Shown here in pieces: positions 29,401 to 37,059 of a stretch of 64,000 nucleotides of DNA. Under the pieces are notes generated by a model, which worked only from the letters and a program-made list of their open reading frames with translations, did not search any database and was not told where the DNA came from. Every line of letters starts with the position of its first letter. Within the stretch, counting starts at the first letter, position 1. Both the position numbers and the translations under genes were made by a program. The stretch spans positions 120,339,685 to 120,403,684 of the forward strand of contig OZ026613.1 of assembly GCA_964020975.1 (NCBI GenBank). The letters are read 5' to 3'. This stretch comes from Hermodice carunculata (Eukaryota; Annelida; Polychaeta; Eunicida; Amphinomidae).

Positions 29401-30409
29401 AAGTTTCACTGGCTGTGGCTGAAAAGACTTTCGTGACATTAATTGCAGCAGATAGTTGTAATCATTTTCCAATGTTTTCCCACAGCTTGATAGTGTTGTT
29501 GCCATCCACCATAAAGACTGTTTGTACTTTGGATATATAGACACATGATAGAGCCACATTCTGATCATTATGTTAACAGTTTAGGGGTGTACTCCTGAGT
29601 ATGAACTCCCTTGCTTCCCGTGTGCTTCTCCTGAGTATGAACTCCCTTGCTTCCCGTGTGCTTCTCCTGAGTATGAACTCCCTTGCTTCCCATGTGCTTC
29701 TCCTGAGTATGAACTCCCTTGCTTCCCGTGTGCTTCTCCTGAGTTTGAACTCCCTTGCTTCCCGTGTGCTTCTCCTGAGTGTGAACTCCCTTGATTCCTG
29801 TGTGCTTCTCCTGAGTATGAACTCCCTTGATTCCCGTGTTTTTCTCCTGAGTGTGAACTCCCTTGCTTCCTGTGTGCTTCTCCTGAGTGTGAACTCCCTT
29901 GATTCCCGTGTGCTTCTCCTGAGTATGAACTCCCTTGATTCCCGTGTGCTTCTCCTGAGTATGAACTCCCTTGCTTCCTGTGTGCTTCTGAGTATGAACT
30001 CCCTTGCTTCCTGTGTGCTTCTCCTGAGTATGAACTCGCTTGCTTCCTGTGTGCTTCTGAGTATGAACTCCCTATCTTCATGCATGCTTCTTACAATCAA
30101 AAAGATAATGGGAGTCTTCATTATTGTATAGCAAATTGTGTATAGAGTGCAGACATAGCCTTGGTAGGTGATAAAGGCTGCAGACATAGCCTTGGTAGGT
30201 GATCAAGGCTGCTACATTGTTACTTGTTCAGTGTTATAACTGATTTATTGTTTTATTGCTTACAGCTGACTGTTGTGCGGCAGAGAGACAAGCTGGAGCC
30301 TTTATTTAATCAGTTATTGGTAGAAGACAAAGGTGCCAGTGGGACGGCTTCCTATGTGGACTTCTTGTGTCATATCCATAAAGAAATCAGGAATCTAAAC
30401 TCAATCTGA
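1849..30409 (+). CDS. SEC24C: Sec24C/D-type COPII coat subunit, 3' part (16 exons, joined)
   Basis: Sec24 is the cargo-binding subunit of the COPII inner coat. It pairs with Sec23 and is recruited by Sar1-GTP at ER exit sites. Joined exons: 1849-1964, 2577-2704, 5710-5788, 6805-6917, 8200-8410, 9450-9512 (possibly optional), 19336-19506, 20044-20140, 22177-22322, 22939-23077, 23779-23973, 24915-25018, 25739-25826, 27985-28088, 28868-28957, 30266-30409. They give 662 residues and a TGA with consistent phases. In this fragment: linker 1-39, trunk about 40-294 ([16 protein letters not shown] start), beta-sandwich about 305-415 ([12 protein letters not shown]), helical about 415-485 ([20 protein letters not shown]), gelsolin about 525-600 ([11 protein letters not shown]), end [13 protein letters not shown]. 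These strings match the Sec24C/D branch rather than Sec24A/B. The zinc finger and Pro-rich N terminus are outside the window. C versus D cannot be told; invertebrates usually have one C/D gene. Confidence 0.97.
2577..2704 (+). CDS. SEC24C: Sec24 exon 2 (start of trunk, vWA-like fold)
   Basis: Encodes [20 protein letters not shown] then [20 protein letters not shown], the first strand and helix of the trunk. The acceptor is ctttgcag and the donor gtaagt. Enters in phase 0 and leaves two bases of a Lys codon. Confidence 0.95.
2739..2839. mobile_element. pogo/Tigger-like MITE, short form
   Basis: About 101 bp flanked by TA on each side. It begins caGGGAAACCTCATTATAAC and ends with its approximate inverted copy. 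Its inner part (catttatctgacatat and gatggtgtcat) recurs near 21450-21505, so it is a dispersed family. A TA target with CAG-start ends fits Tc1/mariner-pogo derivatives; the family name is inferred. Confidence 0.6.
3046..5335 (+). repeat. intron filled with dispersed repeat modules
   Basis: Three modules recur. Module 1 (about 290 bp; aaaattccatatctgaaaaa and the nearby aattagacatg) is at about 3133-3424 and 3870-4165, and again at 49060-49330. Module 2, the CACCAGGTGGCACTGCAATT type, is in two tandem copies at about 4170-4640 and 4685-5135. Module 3 (ttttgtaatggcagggtg) sits at 3441-3510 and 5262-5335. No coding capacity. They look like old, diverged copies of non-coding elements. Confidence 0.65.
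5436..5471 (+). repeat. (GT)n microsatellite
   Basis: About 18 GT units in the intron before the third Sec24 exon of the window. Uninterrupted, so probably variable in length. Confidence 0.95.
5710..5788 (+). CDS. SEC24C: Sec24 exon 3 (trunk)
   Basis: Encodes [20 protein letters not shown] then HFYNVK; the motif RVGFVTYxKxLHFYNVK is a Sec24C/D trunk hallmark. The acceptor is tctttgcag and the donor gtcagt. Completes the Lys codon split at the previous junction. Confidence 0.95.
6028..6262 (+). repeat. degenerate ~58-bp tandem repeat, 4 copies
   Basis: Units share gcggagctatggctcagg and gagtacactgtatttcag. Copies differ by several substitutions. Intronic and non-coding. Confidence 0.8.
6805..6917 (+). 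CDS. SEC24C: Sec24 exon 4 (trunk)
   Basis: Encodes [20 protein letters not shown] then [17 protein letters not shown]. This matches the [22 protein letters not shown] block of the family. The acceptor is gttttccag and the donor gtaagt. Leaves two bases (AG) that join T from the next exon to make Ser. Confidence 0.95.
8200..8410 (+). CDS. SEC24C: Sec24 exon 5 (trunk)
   Basis: Encodes [20 protein letters not shown], then [20 protein letters not shown] and [20 protein letters not shown] up to TEKEK. This is the most conserved block of the trunk. The acceptor is atttgacag and the donor gtaaga. Ends in phase 0, so the following 63-bp exon can be used or skipped without changing frame. Confidence 0.96.
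8473..8960 (+). repeat. 37-bp minisatellite, 13 copies
   Basis: The unit starts tgacagtcaccggcactgtg; two copies carry a 3-bp longer variant (acaagcaggtg). It begins just after the exon ending at 8410. The open frames seen on the minus strand here come only from the repeat. Confidence 0.95.
9450..9512 (+). CDS. SEC24C: candidate 63-bp cassette exon in Sec24 trunk
   Basis: A 63-bp stop-free segment, phase 0 on both sides, with acceptor gttttctag and donor AAG|gtaact. It would insert 21 residues beginning [14 protein letters not shown] after the EKEK motif and before [10 protein letters not shown]. The vertebrate Sec24C/D proteins I recall have no residues here, so inclusion is probably optional or lineage-specific. 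Seen directly: the splice signals and frame. Inferred: that it is used. A chance open segment with decent splice signals cannot be excluded. Confidence 0.5.
10365..10543. mobile_element. pogo/Tigger-like MITE (CAGTGGTACCT family)
   Basis: 179 bp with TA on both sides. The ends are CAGTGGTACCTCTTGTGAGA and, as the inverted right end, CAGTGGTACCTCTCTTGAGA. Internal repeats of the type ggtctttcattagagg make most of it self-complementary. The best-preserved member of a family with other copies at 28590, 46036 and 51361. No transposase. Confidence 0.85.
11166..11700 (+). repeat. degenerate ~30-bp tandem array
   Basis: Repeated, poorly conserved units around gacatgtcaccatggtgctg, drifting to aacatgtaaccttggtgct. 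Copies vary in length and sequence, so this is an old array. Confidence 0.7.
13031..13609 (+). repeat. 44-bp minisatellite, about 13 copies
   Basis: The unit begins gacagtaccctgtattgacc and ends gagtaacttcataat. Copies are nearly identical apart from single changes, with the first copy most divergent. It lies directly before the 25-bp array. Confidence 0.95.
13676..15315 (+). repeat. 25-bp minisatellite, about 65 copies
   Basis: Core agtacagggagaacagacag followed by acccc, with three main variants at the agtac[agg/tgg/tag]ga position. Blocks recur (for example the cagcgagaaaagacag variant at about 13856 and 14457, and the acaagaccacagtactagg variant at about 14192 and 14291), a sign of higher-order duplication. 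Because 3 x 25 bp is stop-free on the minus strand, a 274-codon frame appears with a 25-residue period. It is not a gene. Confidence 0.97.
15690..16500 (+). repeat. two diverged copies of the CCAGGTGGCA-type dispersed repeat
   Basis: Copies at about 15690-16090 and 16195-16500 share tttgcaaag/gatgatgcaataattttt, catctcaagaacta and gtcacctggggt blocks. Related to the repeats at 4170-5135 and 26860-27240. Non-coding. Confidence 0.65.
16500..18280 (+). other. intron, plain DNA with a small repeat
   Basis: Nothing coding seen. At about 17678-17812 there are two to three diverged copies of the same ~50-bp unit that forms the array at 19085-19335 (atgtttgtgtattagttctt and similar). Confidence 0.5.
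18290..18500 (+). repeat. 42-bp minisatellite, 5 copies
   Basis: aatggggtgttcttgctctc recurs at 18290, 18332, 18374, 18416 and 18458, an exact 42-bp period. Since 42 is a multiple of three, both strands stay open; neither frame looks like a protein. Confidence 0.95.
19085..19335 (+). repeat. ~49-bp degenerate array ending at a splice acceptor
   Basis: Units contain tttcatgtttgtgtatcagt and recur at about 19089, 19138, 19188, 19234 and 19280, the sixth starting at 19330 with the real tttcag acceptor of the Sec24 exon at 19336. The array therefore duplicates the branch-point/pyrimidine region several times. A decoy gcgtttcag lies at about 19102-19110. Confidence 0.85.
19336..19506 (+). CDS. 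SEC24C: Sec24 exon (trunk, C-terminal part)
   Basis: Encodes [20 protein letters not shown], then [20 protein letters not shown] and the [12 protein letters not shown] end. The acceptor is gtgtgtttcag and the donor gtcagt; phase 0 on both sides. The acceptor region belongs to a degenerate tandem array that starts near 19085. Confidence 0.96.
20044..20140 (+). CDS. SEC24C: Sec24 exon (trunk to beta-sandwich)
   Basis: Encodes [20 protein letters not shown] then [12 protein letters not shown]. The FDAxMRxRTSTG motif opens the beta-sandwich domain. The acceptor is ctgtttccag and the donor gtgggt. Leaves one base (G) of a Gly codon. Confidence 0.95.
20377..21118 (+). repeat. 33-37-bp minisatellite, about 20 copies
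   Basis: Core gatacaccagtgctgtgatt followed by actggccag, with optional gcag/gcaa spacer units. Located in the intron after the exon ending 20140. Unit length varies more than in the other arrays. Confidence 0.95.
21182..21521. mobile_element. pogo/Tigger-like MITE with poly-C/poly-G interior
   Basis: Left end tggtgaaacctcattaca and right end gtgaggtttcattg are inverted copies, with TA outside both. The right half is homologous to the short MITE at 2739-2839. The interior has a run of Cs near 21205 and a run of Gs near 21331 that could pair. Confidence 0.6.
21801..22000 (+). mobile_element. candidate tRNA-derived SINE
   Basis: A-box-like tggcggagctg at 21808 and B-box-like ggttggattcac at 21850 are spaced as in a tRNA head beginning near 21801. 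Then comes a body with tttctcc...cagtttcctccaccaaac, a motif I associate with invertebrate SINE bodies. Anticodon-arm pairing is poor, so this is not a working tRNA. No clear tail. Confidence 0.5.
22177..22322 (+). CDS. SEC24C: Sec24 exon (beta-sandwich)
   Basis: Encodes [20 protein letters not shown], then [20 protein letters not shown] and SEEEGAFIQ. The [12 protein letters not shown] string is diagnostic of the Sec24C/D branch. The acceptor is gtttacag and the donor gtataa. Confidence 0.96.
22939..23077 (+). CDS. SEC24C: Sec24 exon (beta-sandwich to helical domain)
   Basis: Encodes [20 protein letters not shown] then [20 protein letters not shown] and NFMAKS. The GQRRLRxHNLALN motif is shared by all Sec24 proteins. 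The acceptor is tttcacag and the donor gtaagc. Leaves one base G. Confidence 0.96.
23779..23973 (+). CDS. SEC24C: Sec24 exon (helical domain)
   Basis: Encodes [20 protein letters not shown], then [20 protein letters not shown] and [20 protein letters not shown]. This is the helical domain that links to the gelsolin fold. The acceptor is gttttgcag and the donor gtaggc. Leaves one base G. Confidence 0.96.
24594..24692 (+). repeat. 33-bp tandem repeat, 3 copies
   Basis: gtgactatgcactttcatta recurs at 24594, 24627 and 24660; the third copy is diverged. Intronic. Confidence 0.9.
24915..25018 (+). CDS. SEC24C: Sec24 exon with triplicated 3' end
   Basis: Encodes [20 protein letters not shown] then [15 protein letters not shown], matching the [15 protein letters not shown] block. 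The acceptor is gttttgtag and the donor gtaatg at 25019. The last 24 bases and the donor recur at 50-bp spacing, giving decoy donors at 25069 and 25119. Only the first keeps the downstream frame; reading on meets TAA at 25070. Confidence 0.95.
24995..25135 (+). repeat. 50-bp triplication of exon end plus donor
   Basis: ttttatcccagattgctgcc...ctg|gtaatg appears three times at 50-bp spacing (donors at 25019, 25069, 25119). The first copy is the real exon end; the others lie in the intron with one to three changes each. Confidence 0.95.
25739..25826 (+). CDS. SEC24C: Sec24 exon (start of gelsolin domain)
   Basis: Encodes [20 protein letters not shown] then LRDNGVYLA. Vertebrate counterparts read PPAVRASEERLSNGDIYLL here. 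The acceptor is gtacttgcag and the donor gtgagc. Leaves one base (G) that joins AG to make Glu. Confidence 0.94.
25830..26860 (+). other. intron, no feature recognised
   Basis: AT-rich DNA with scattered phrases such as ccttgaccaactttctcaag. No homology, splice-bounded exon or array seen. Confidence 0.5.
26860..27240 (+). repeat. CCAGGTGGCA-type dispersed repeat copy
   Basis: Shares gggcctcttgtta, gttcaccaggtgg and attcctattgattac blocks with the copies at 4290-4640 and 15690-16500. Non-coding. It ends near the cattcctattgattacaatg phrase also found at about 4606. Confidence 0.6.
27630..27860 (+). repeat. degenerate ~37-bp tandem repeat, about 6 copies
   Basis: Units around ggatagcaatgatgacttta with ttgaacta. 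Followed by an AT dinucleotide tract at about 27880-27942. Confidence 0.8.
27985..28088 (+). CDS. SEC24C: Sec24 exon (gelsolin domain)
   Basis: Encodes [20 protein letters not shown] then [15 protein letters not shown]. The LFLWxG core is the gelsolin-repeat signature. The acceptor is gttgcttgcag and the donor gtaatc; ends in phase 0. Confidence 0.95.
28398..28845 (+). repeat. degenerate ~50-bp array split by a MITE
   Basis: Units accatggtgactgtcattgc...ggtaatat flank, on both sides, the MITE at 28590-28749. The MITE thus inserted into an existing array. Confidence 0.75.
28590..28749. mobile_element. pogo/Tigger-like MITE (CAGTGGTACCT family)
   Basis: 160 bp, TA on both sides. Ends CAGTGGTACCTGCTATTTAA and inverted CAGTGGTACCTGCTCTAAAG; the interior has aaaagtggtcacatatggca. 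Same family as 10365-10543, closer to the copies at 46036 and 51361. Confidence 0.85.
28868..28957 (+). CDS. SEC24C: Sec24 exon (C-terminal helical part)
   Basis: Encodes [20 protein letters not shown] then [10 protein letters not shown], matching the basic LRxxRxRxxK helix before the last strand. The acceptor is cttcttgcag and the donor gtacgt; phase 0 on both sides. Confidence 0.94.
29588..30074 (+). repeat. 36-bp minisatellite, about 13 copies
   Basis: The unit starts gtatgaactcccttgcttcc; two copies lack 3 bp. It lies in the last Sec24 intron, ending about 190 bp before the final exon. The 12-codon period leaves long open frames on both strands (up to 204 codons), all repetitive and not credible as genes. 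Confidence 0.95.
30266..30409 (+). CDS. SEC24C: Sec24 last coding exon and stop
   Basis: Encodes [20 protein letters not shown] then [20 protein letters not shown] and ends IRNLNSI-TGA. LTVVxQxDKxExLFxxxLVEDK and [13 protein letters not shown] are the conserved C terminus of Sec24C/D. The acceptor is ttgcttacag. No later coding exon is needed. Confidence 0.97.
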   Translation: MTVVRQRDKLEPLFNQLLVEDKGASGTASYVDFLCHIHKEIRNLNSI

Positions 30410-31930
30410 GAAAACCTTGTACATAAAGATGCAGCCTGACTTGACCTTATCTGCAGGTGCGAACTCAAATTATGAAAGTTCCAGCATAAAAAGAATAAAA
30501 ATGGTCAAAGATTGAGTTGAAGATCTGAATATGGTGCATGTCTCTTTCAACTCCAAGAGACTTTACAAAAAAGTCCCTATATGGGAAAGGTATGAGATAT
30601 AGAAGAAAGTTTGGGAGGTCATGTGACTTGGCCTTACTGTGATACACCTCATCTGTCATCCTCCATGTCTGTCCAGCTCAATGCCATTGACATTGCTGAA
30701 GTCTTCGTCTCCTGCATGTTCTAGCTCCAGCTTTCCATTCAGTGCCCCCTGGTGGCTGTAGACAACATTGTTTCAACTGGACGATATACAAATGTATACA
30801 CTTTGATTTATCAAATCTCAACAGTAAAATTTCAGGTTCATATTCCTCACTGATAAGGAATACAATGCAAAACCAAACACAAGGCTTTTTTGGTGGCAAA
30901 GTATATTCATGGAGATGGGATTTCCTTTGTGAATTTGTCACCAAAGTATTGGCTGCATCAGGATTGGAAATAATGCTGAAGGCCAATTAAATTTTACAGT
31001 TTCAGATGAAACGTGATCTTAAATTATTGTACAAAGCTGTATGCAAAGGCTGGAGAGAGTGTACATATATGTGTACAGAAGATAAGTTTTTGTGTTCTTT
31101 CAATACTTAATGGGCAAAATGTATGACTTGTGAGCTTGTGACAATTTATATGTGCATTTGACTAGATCACACAAATAACAATTTTGGTGTCGTGAAGTTC
31201 ATATATAAAGAATTTTGGTCATTTATGGCAAATTGCTTTTATTGGGATTTGGTCATTAAAACAGAAGAAATGAAATATTGATGTGTGTCAGAATCCTTTG
31301 ATATACATGTAAGAAACCCAGTTGCTAAAGAGCTGTATAGATCTAATAATGGTGCACAGCGAATTAAAATGGACCGGTTTTGCATTGACCAGGTATCAAA
31401 TAAAATTGAAATGACACATTTCTGCAGATGTTGATTGTACTTCTTTAAATTTGATGAAACAGAGCATTGGTTCAATCCTCTCAAGAATTCCAAAGAAGGT
31501 TACCTTATAAACAGATTGAATTATTGTGTACATGGTATGAAGTCTAGAACTAATGCACACAGGACGCACCAAACTGGCAAGATGACAAGTGGTTCTTTAC
31601 CGTGATGCAGAAAGAGGAGGCGAGTGTCCAATGAGAGTGAGACTGTTTTGGAGCAATAAAACCAGCTGGAATTGATTGCCCACAGTCCAGTTGCCACTTC
31701 TAGATAATGGTAAATCATTCATCCCTTTTCTGAGAAAAAAAAGTACAAAAAGCACAATATAAAGGCAGGACACTGCCAAGATGTCAAAGATATTGGTTTG
31801 CCTTCAACATTAAGCAGACGGTGGGATGCAGCAGAGGAAAATGAATTGTAACTTCCATCAAAAGCATTTCCATTTGCTTTATTCCAATTCCTGTGTCAGG
31901 GTATTCATACTGGTTTCCTAAACTTCAATT
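30410..31930 (+). other. Sec24 3' UTR and immediate downstream DNA
   Basis: No further coding homology. AATAAA-type poly(A) signals on the + strand at 30494, 31399 and 31655 are possible ends of the transcript; which is used cannot be decided from sequence. The segment is free of obvious tandem arrays, unlike most of the window, which fits a transcribed UTR at least in its first part. Confidence 0.45.
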
Positions 31931-32165
31931 TCCCAGTATTCATACTGGATCCCTAATCATCCACCCCCTGTCTTCACACTGGATCCCTAATCATCCACCC
32001 CCTGTCTTCATACTGGATCCCTAATCATCCGGCCCCTGTCTTCACACTGGATCCCTAATCATCCACCCCCTGTCTTCATACTGGATCCTTAATCATCCGC
32101 CCCCTGTCTTCACACTGGATCCCTAATCATCCACCCCGTCTTCACACTGGATCCATGATCATCCA
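31931..32165 (+). repeat. 33-34-bp minisatellite, about 7 copies
   Basis: Unit cactggatccctaatcatcc plus accccctgtctt. Variants alternate cacac/catac. Downstream of Sec24. Confidence 0.93.
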
Positions 32166-32454
32166 CTCCAGTAGTCCTGCTGGATCCCTGTATTCATGAT
32201 GGATGCATAATCCTACATCCCTGTGTGTAATACTAGATCCCAAATCATCAACCCTCGTATACTGATAACAGTTTCTTAATCTGTGATCTGATGTATTAAC
32301 TCCAGAACTCTGGTCATCTGTTGAGTGTTCACCCAGTCCGTATTTATTGAGCCAATGTTGTCATGGTAGCTTCCTAGTTACTCCTAAGTTGTCCTGGTGA
32401 GCTTTCAGTTTCTTATACAAAGTTCACATGATACTAGGAGAATTTGTGTGAGCA

Positions 32455-32875
32455 GACTGTACCCACAGGTTCTATGAATGCAGACTGTACCCACAGGTTC
32501 TATGAATGCAGACTGTACCCACAGGTTCTGTGAATGCAGACTGTACCCACAGGTTCTATGAATGCAGACTGTACCCACTGGTTCTATGAATGCAGACTGT
32601 ACCCACAGGTTCTATGAATGCAGACTGTACCCACAGGTTCTGTGAATGCAGACTTTACCCACAGGTTCTATGAATGCAGACTGTACCCACAGGTTCTATG
32701 AATGCAGACCGTGGCCACAGGCTCTGAATGCAGACCGTTCCCACAGGTTCTGTGAATGCAGACTGTACCCACAGGTTCTATGAATGTAGACTGTACCCAC
32801 AGGTTCTATAAATGTAGACTGCACCCAAAGGTTCTGTGAATGCAGACTGTACCCACAGATTCTGTGAATGCCAGT
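32455..32875 (+). repeat. 28-bp minisatellite, about 15 copies
   Basis: Unit gcagactgtacccacaggtt followed by ctatgaat. Copies at the right end are more diverged, as usual for array edges. Confidence 0.95.
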
Positions 32876-32879
32876 AGAG

Positions 32880-34740
32880 TTTCCACTGCTGTGGTGGTCA
32901 AAATATGGTGAGAGCTTGCAAGAGAGACCATTGCCATGAAGCCTACTGTGTAGCCACAGAGCTGCATAGTCTCAGATGCTGTGACTCTTCTATTACTTTG
33001 CCTGCACGACAGACCATGTTAATGACAACAGAGGAGGACTGATAACTGGGTGTGCTGTGGTGCCCACTTGTGGAGGGTCTGATGCACTGATGTAGAGCTG
33101 TGTAAAATGACGAGCAGTACCTACCAATGAGTGGTTGGACAGTGAGGGAAGCCACAACTACAGGGCCCAGTGCAGTGTTCAAGCAGTCTGTACAACCTCT
33201 GAAATATAATGATGACAGCTGGGAAGGTAACATTTCAAAATTAAGTACCAGTAAAACTTGAGTGCTCTAGAGTCCACTCAGCAACACCAAAGATGTTTGG
33301 GGTTGGTATTCAACCCATTTATCCAAGAGTTCCATGATCCTGTGGCATCGTCAATTCTCAGTGTTCCAGGGCTTGTGATATTACATAAGATATGTTTTGT
33401 CTTTTACTACATTTATTTGATCTGTTTACTACAAATGCAGACAATGAGGCACAATGATATGTGGTTGACAAGTGTGCATGTTGTACCCTTGCATTGATCA
33501 GAGGCAGGTACGGAGGAGTTTTGCTTAATGTTTATGTCTGTCACCATGGTGACCAGCCTTGATAGGTTTTTGCGACCTCCTACCAGAGGTGGGGCATTTA
33601 AGGTTTTTGTATGCACCTGAGTGTCACATTTCTGTCAGGAGAATAACTTGATGGTACTTTACTTAATCTCATTCACCTTTACACACCCATATATTAAGGC
33701 CCCGTAATGTGTCATCTACGCATAGATCAGCTATCTGGGTCACACCACTTGCAAATGTAAGTCTGTGTTTGCATATTTGCTCTCCAAATCTGCAGTACAG
33801 GAAGGTGTAAGAACAACAGGCTCCAAAACTGTGCAATACCCAAACAAGTCAACAGCTTTGTACAGGGCACACATGGTCCAAGCTACTGGTCCTTAGAGAC
33901 CACAAGTGCTGTGTTCTTTGCACTGTATTCTATTCTGCTGTTAAGTCGAGGCTGTATTTGATGCAGGATCAGCTCCCAGTGTCAGGCACACACAAATGAG
34001 AGTAGTTGATCAGGAAGTGCTGATGTAATGTAAATATTATTTTGACCATTAATTATGCAAAAATAGTGTTATGATATCCAAAATATAGGTCTGTGTTTGC
34101 ATTTCACATCCTGAAAATTAAATCAAGAGCTATGGATGCTTTAATAGGAATAATACGATAGCCTCGTTTCACTCAAGTACCACTCTGTCAACAATTTATT
34201 GAGGTTTGCATGTCCAGGAGGGCTGCTTAGATCTATGCCTGTTATGGTTTTAGAAATGTCATGTCAGAATGTGTGCCATTTTATCAGACACCACAGATTG
34301 CCATATTGTACAGAGTGGCAGTGGCCAATACTCTGTAGCCACCTTCAGGTAACAGTGATTGTACTCCCAATACCCTCAAGTTTCAAGTTGTGTTAAATTC
34401 TGTGATACTAACCACTGTCTTATTACTGATTAGTTTTCCAGCTTGTATGGAATTAAGTTTTCAGTGATTCATAATCTTGTTATAAAATCATTTAATCAAC
34501 AGACAGCCCTTCTGTTTCTTACCATATTCTTCCCTATAAGTGCCCATGTTCTAATTTGCACCCACCTAATTTGGGGGAGAGTGAAGCAGGAAAAATCTTC
34601 AAGTATATTTGTCATGTTGCCTCTGAACAAGTAAAAAATAAAAATAAAATTTATCAAGTTGATGCCCACCTTGCACAGGATTTAATTACTGATATGTCCA
34701 CAATGGGAGGAATATGGTGTGTTGAGAAGGGCTGACACAA
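32880..34740. other. intergenic, no gene recognised
   Basis: Unique-looking AT-rich DNA with only short open frames lacking any protein-like composition or known motif. No array or inverted-repeat element noticed. Confidence 0.5.
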
Positions 34741-34743
34741 ACA

Positions 34744-35130
34744 TCAGCCTGAGGGAGCTGGTGGGTATGTGTCACAGACCTGTACTGGCAATAACCTGAG
34801 GGAGCTGGTGGGTATGTGTCGGAACTCTACTGCCATGAACCTGAGGAAGCTGGTGGGTGTCACAGACCTCTGTACTGGCATCAGGCTGAGAAAGCCAGTG
34901 GGTCTGTGTCACAGGCCTCTGTACTATCATCAGCCTGAGGGAGCCAGTGGGTCTGTGTCACAGACCTCTGTACTATCATCAGCCTGAGGGAGCTAGTGGG
35001 TCTGTGTCACAGACCTCTACTATCATCAGCTTGAGGGAGCTAATGGGTCTGTGTCACAGACCTCTGTACTATCATCAGCCTGAGGGAGCTAGTGGGTCTG
35101 TGTCACAGACCTTTGTACTTTCACATGCTG
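34744..35130 (+). repeat. ~47-bp minisatellite, about 8 copies
   Basis: Unit tgggtctgtgtcacagacct plus ctgtactatcatcagcctgagggagc. The left copies are the most diverged. Confidence 0.92.
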
Positions 35131-35791
35131 GGACTCCACGCAGCCTGCAGACTGTACATATTTCAATCATGGCTGCAAACTATGAAGACGTTTTCTGAAG
35201 ACTTGTCCACTTGTGCAATAAATTCATTGTGAACATGCTGTGCAGTCTGGTGTGTTATCAGACTTAAATTAAAAATTATTTTAGTCATACCCATATTAAA
35301 CACACACACAAACCAATATTGACCTCTTTGCTCGTAAGACTGGTGGAAAAAATGTGTGAAACAGTTGTCAGTTCCTTGGCATGACTGCAATTGTTTTCAT
35401 CATGCATGTTTAATGTTGAATAAAATTTGGAATGGAAAGAACCATATGTCAAGTTTGACTTGTGTTGTGTGATAATAGTATGCATGGTTACTATGCATCT
35501 GATGTACTTAAAAATATGGAATTATTTGTCTGAAGCAGGATGGCATCATTCAGCCGAGTTTTGATTAGGCAGAGCCTGTGTAAACTATTAAAAGCATGGT
35601 AAGAACTCTTGAGGAGAAATGCTCTGACAAGATTCCTTGACAGGTGTTTTCTTCTCTTGCTATGGACCACATTAAAGATATGTACAGACATATCACACCA
35701 ATGAATGTGTAATTGTGTAAATACCCAAGACAACAGCCCTTGAACTAGTGAAAAGAGAGGCTTAGTTTTATGGGGCATGAGGCCTTGCCAT

Positions 35792-35880
35792 GCCACACAA
35801 GACAGGGTGCAGCTTAAATATACCCACTCCTTATGCCACACAAGACATAGGGTGCAGCTTGAATATACCCACTCCTTATG
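35792..35880 (+). repeat. 43-bp direct duplication
   Basis: gccacacaagacagggtgca...ctccttat occurs at 35792 and 35835 with small differences. A young two-copy tandem repeat. Flanking 35130-36690 otherwise shows nothing I can name. Confidence 0.85.
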
Positions 35881-36698
35881 CACGACTGTCACATTAGATT
35901 TGAGTATCAGTTACAGTTTTCCTTGAAGGATAAATGGTAAAAGCAGTTCTCTGCATATGTAGCAAACGCTGTTGCTCAACATATTGGGCAGTTACATTTA
36001 TGTACAGAATTTTAAATCAATGAATGAAAAGCAGCCTGACATGATTCAGTACAAGCTGCCAAATATATCTCCAAGGTTAGCATAATCGTGCGATCTTATT
36101 GTTTGTATCTCTGACCAAGTAACTAATTAAAGTGATTTGGGTTGTGCTGGGAAGCGTTTTCTGTCCAGAATGCAGTGAAATTGCCGTCCTGCTGTACGGT
36201 TATAAAGAGGATCATATTAATAACGTTTATTGTGGTACGCTTTGTAACCCCAGAGTAGGATGACAATCATTAAAAAGTGGATGGCACTGTTGTTCAAGCA
36301 GTTTAATGCTGCCACCATTATAATTTTAAACAAAAGCAAAAAGGATGGAGCAGTGAGAAAAAATAAATTGTACATGTCAGGGTACAGATAAAGATCATTG
36401 CTTATATTGAGAAGAAAATGGTTAAGGACATATACAGGGACAGTATAGTTATTATTGTACTGGGCTAATGATAATCACAGCATTAATACTGTACAGATAC
36501 ATCCTGGCAAACTGAGTCTTCATTGCCACACTTGTAATGAAACAAAAATAAAGGTTCTATATTTAAAGCAGCTGAGCTTTTGTTCTTCATAAGTGTGTGA
36601 GGATAACTCGGACATATTCCAACCGATTGTCAACATTAGAAGCTTGAAAAAACGTTTTGACAGTATTTGATCCAAGATGACCTGTACTCCTGCCTTCT

Positions 36699-36725
36699 GG
36701 AGAGAGAGAGGGGGAGAGAGAGAGG

Positions 36726-36771
<46 letters not shown>
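36699..36771 (+). repeat. (GA)n microsatellite
   Basis: gagagaga tract with a few ggg interruptions at its left end. Confidence 0.95.
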
Positions 36772-36775
<4 letters not shown>

Positions 36776-36822
36776 ACGTACAAATGTCACAGCAGTCCTG
36801 TGCTTGCTATTTTTATACTTAA

Positions 36823-37054
36823 CCCTTTCCCCCTTAAACCGGCCAAAACCGGCGCGTGGTCAAATGTCGTCTGCTTCAGCGTTTTCAACTGATTTCAACA
36901 GCAATGAAAAACAATGTGACTGAGAATTTAAGATGAGACCTGTCAAGACAACATGACCCAGGTCAACAGCTTTCCTCAGCATGGGTTGGGCACTAAGTGC
37001 CCAACCCATGCTGAGGAAAGCTGTTGACTCAGTCTTAATTCAAGGGGGAAAGGG
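36823..37054. mobile_element. TTAA-flanked foldback MITE (piggyBac-like)
   Basis: 232 bp between TTAA at 36819-36822 and TTAA at 37055-37058. The ends are CCCTTTCCCCCTT and inverted CCCTTTCCCCCTT. Inside lies a perfect palindrome at 36962-37028 with 33-bp arms and a 1-base centre. TTAA targets and CCC-starting ends are typical of piggyBac; no transposase is present. The left part (ggtcaaatgtcgtctgcttc) has a homologue at 52153. Confidence 0.85.
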
Positions 37055-37059
37055 TTAAA

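Noticed and set aside
29573-30187. 204- and 166-codon minus and 176-codon plus open frames
   Set aside because: All three overlap in the 36-bp array inside the last Sec24 intron. Mutually overlapping frames with a 12-residue period are an array effect.
35491-35892. 133-codon minus-strand open frame
   Set aside because: Its start lies in the 43-bp duplication, the rest has no known motif, and composition matches the non-coding surroundings.
36962-37028. Rho-independent terminator or pre-miRNA
   Set aside because: A perfect 33-bp hairpin with a 1-base loop inside a TTAA-flanked element is a foldback transposon. A miRNA loop would be larger, and terminators of this kind are bacterial.
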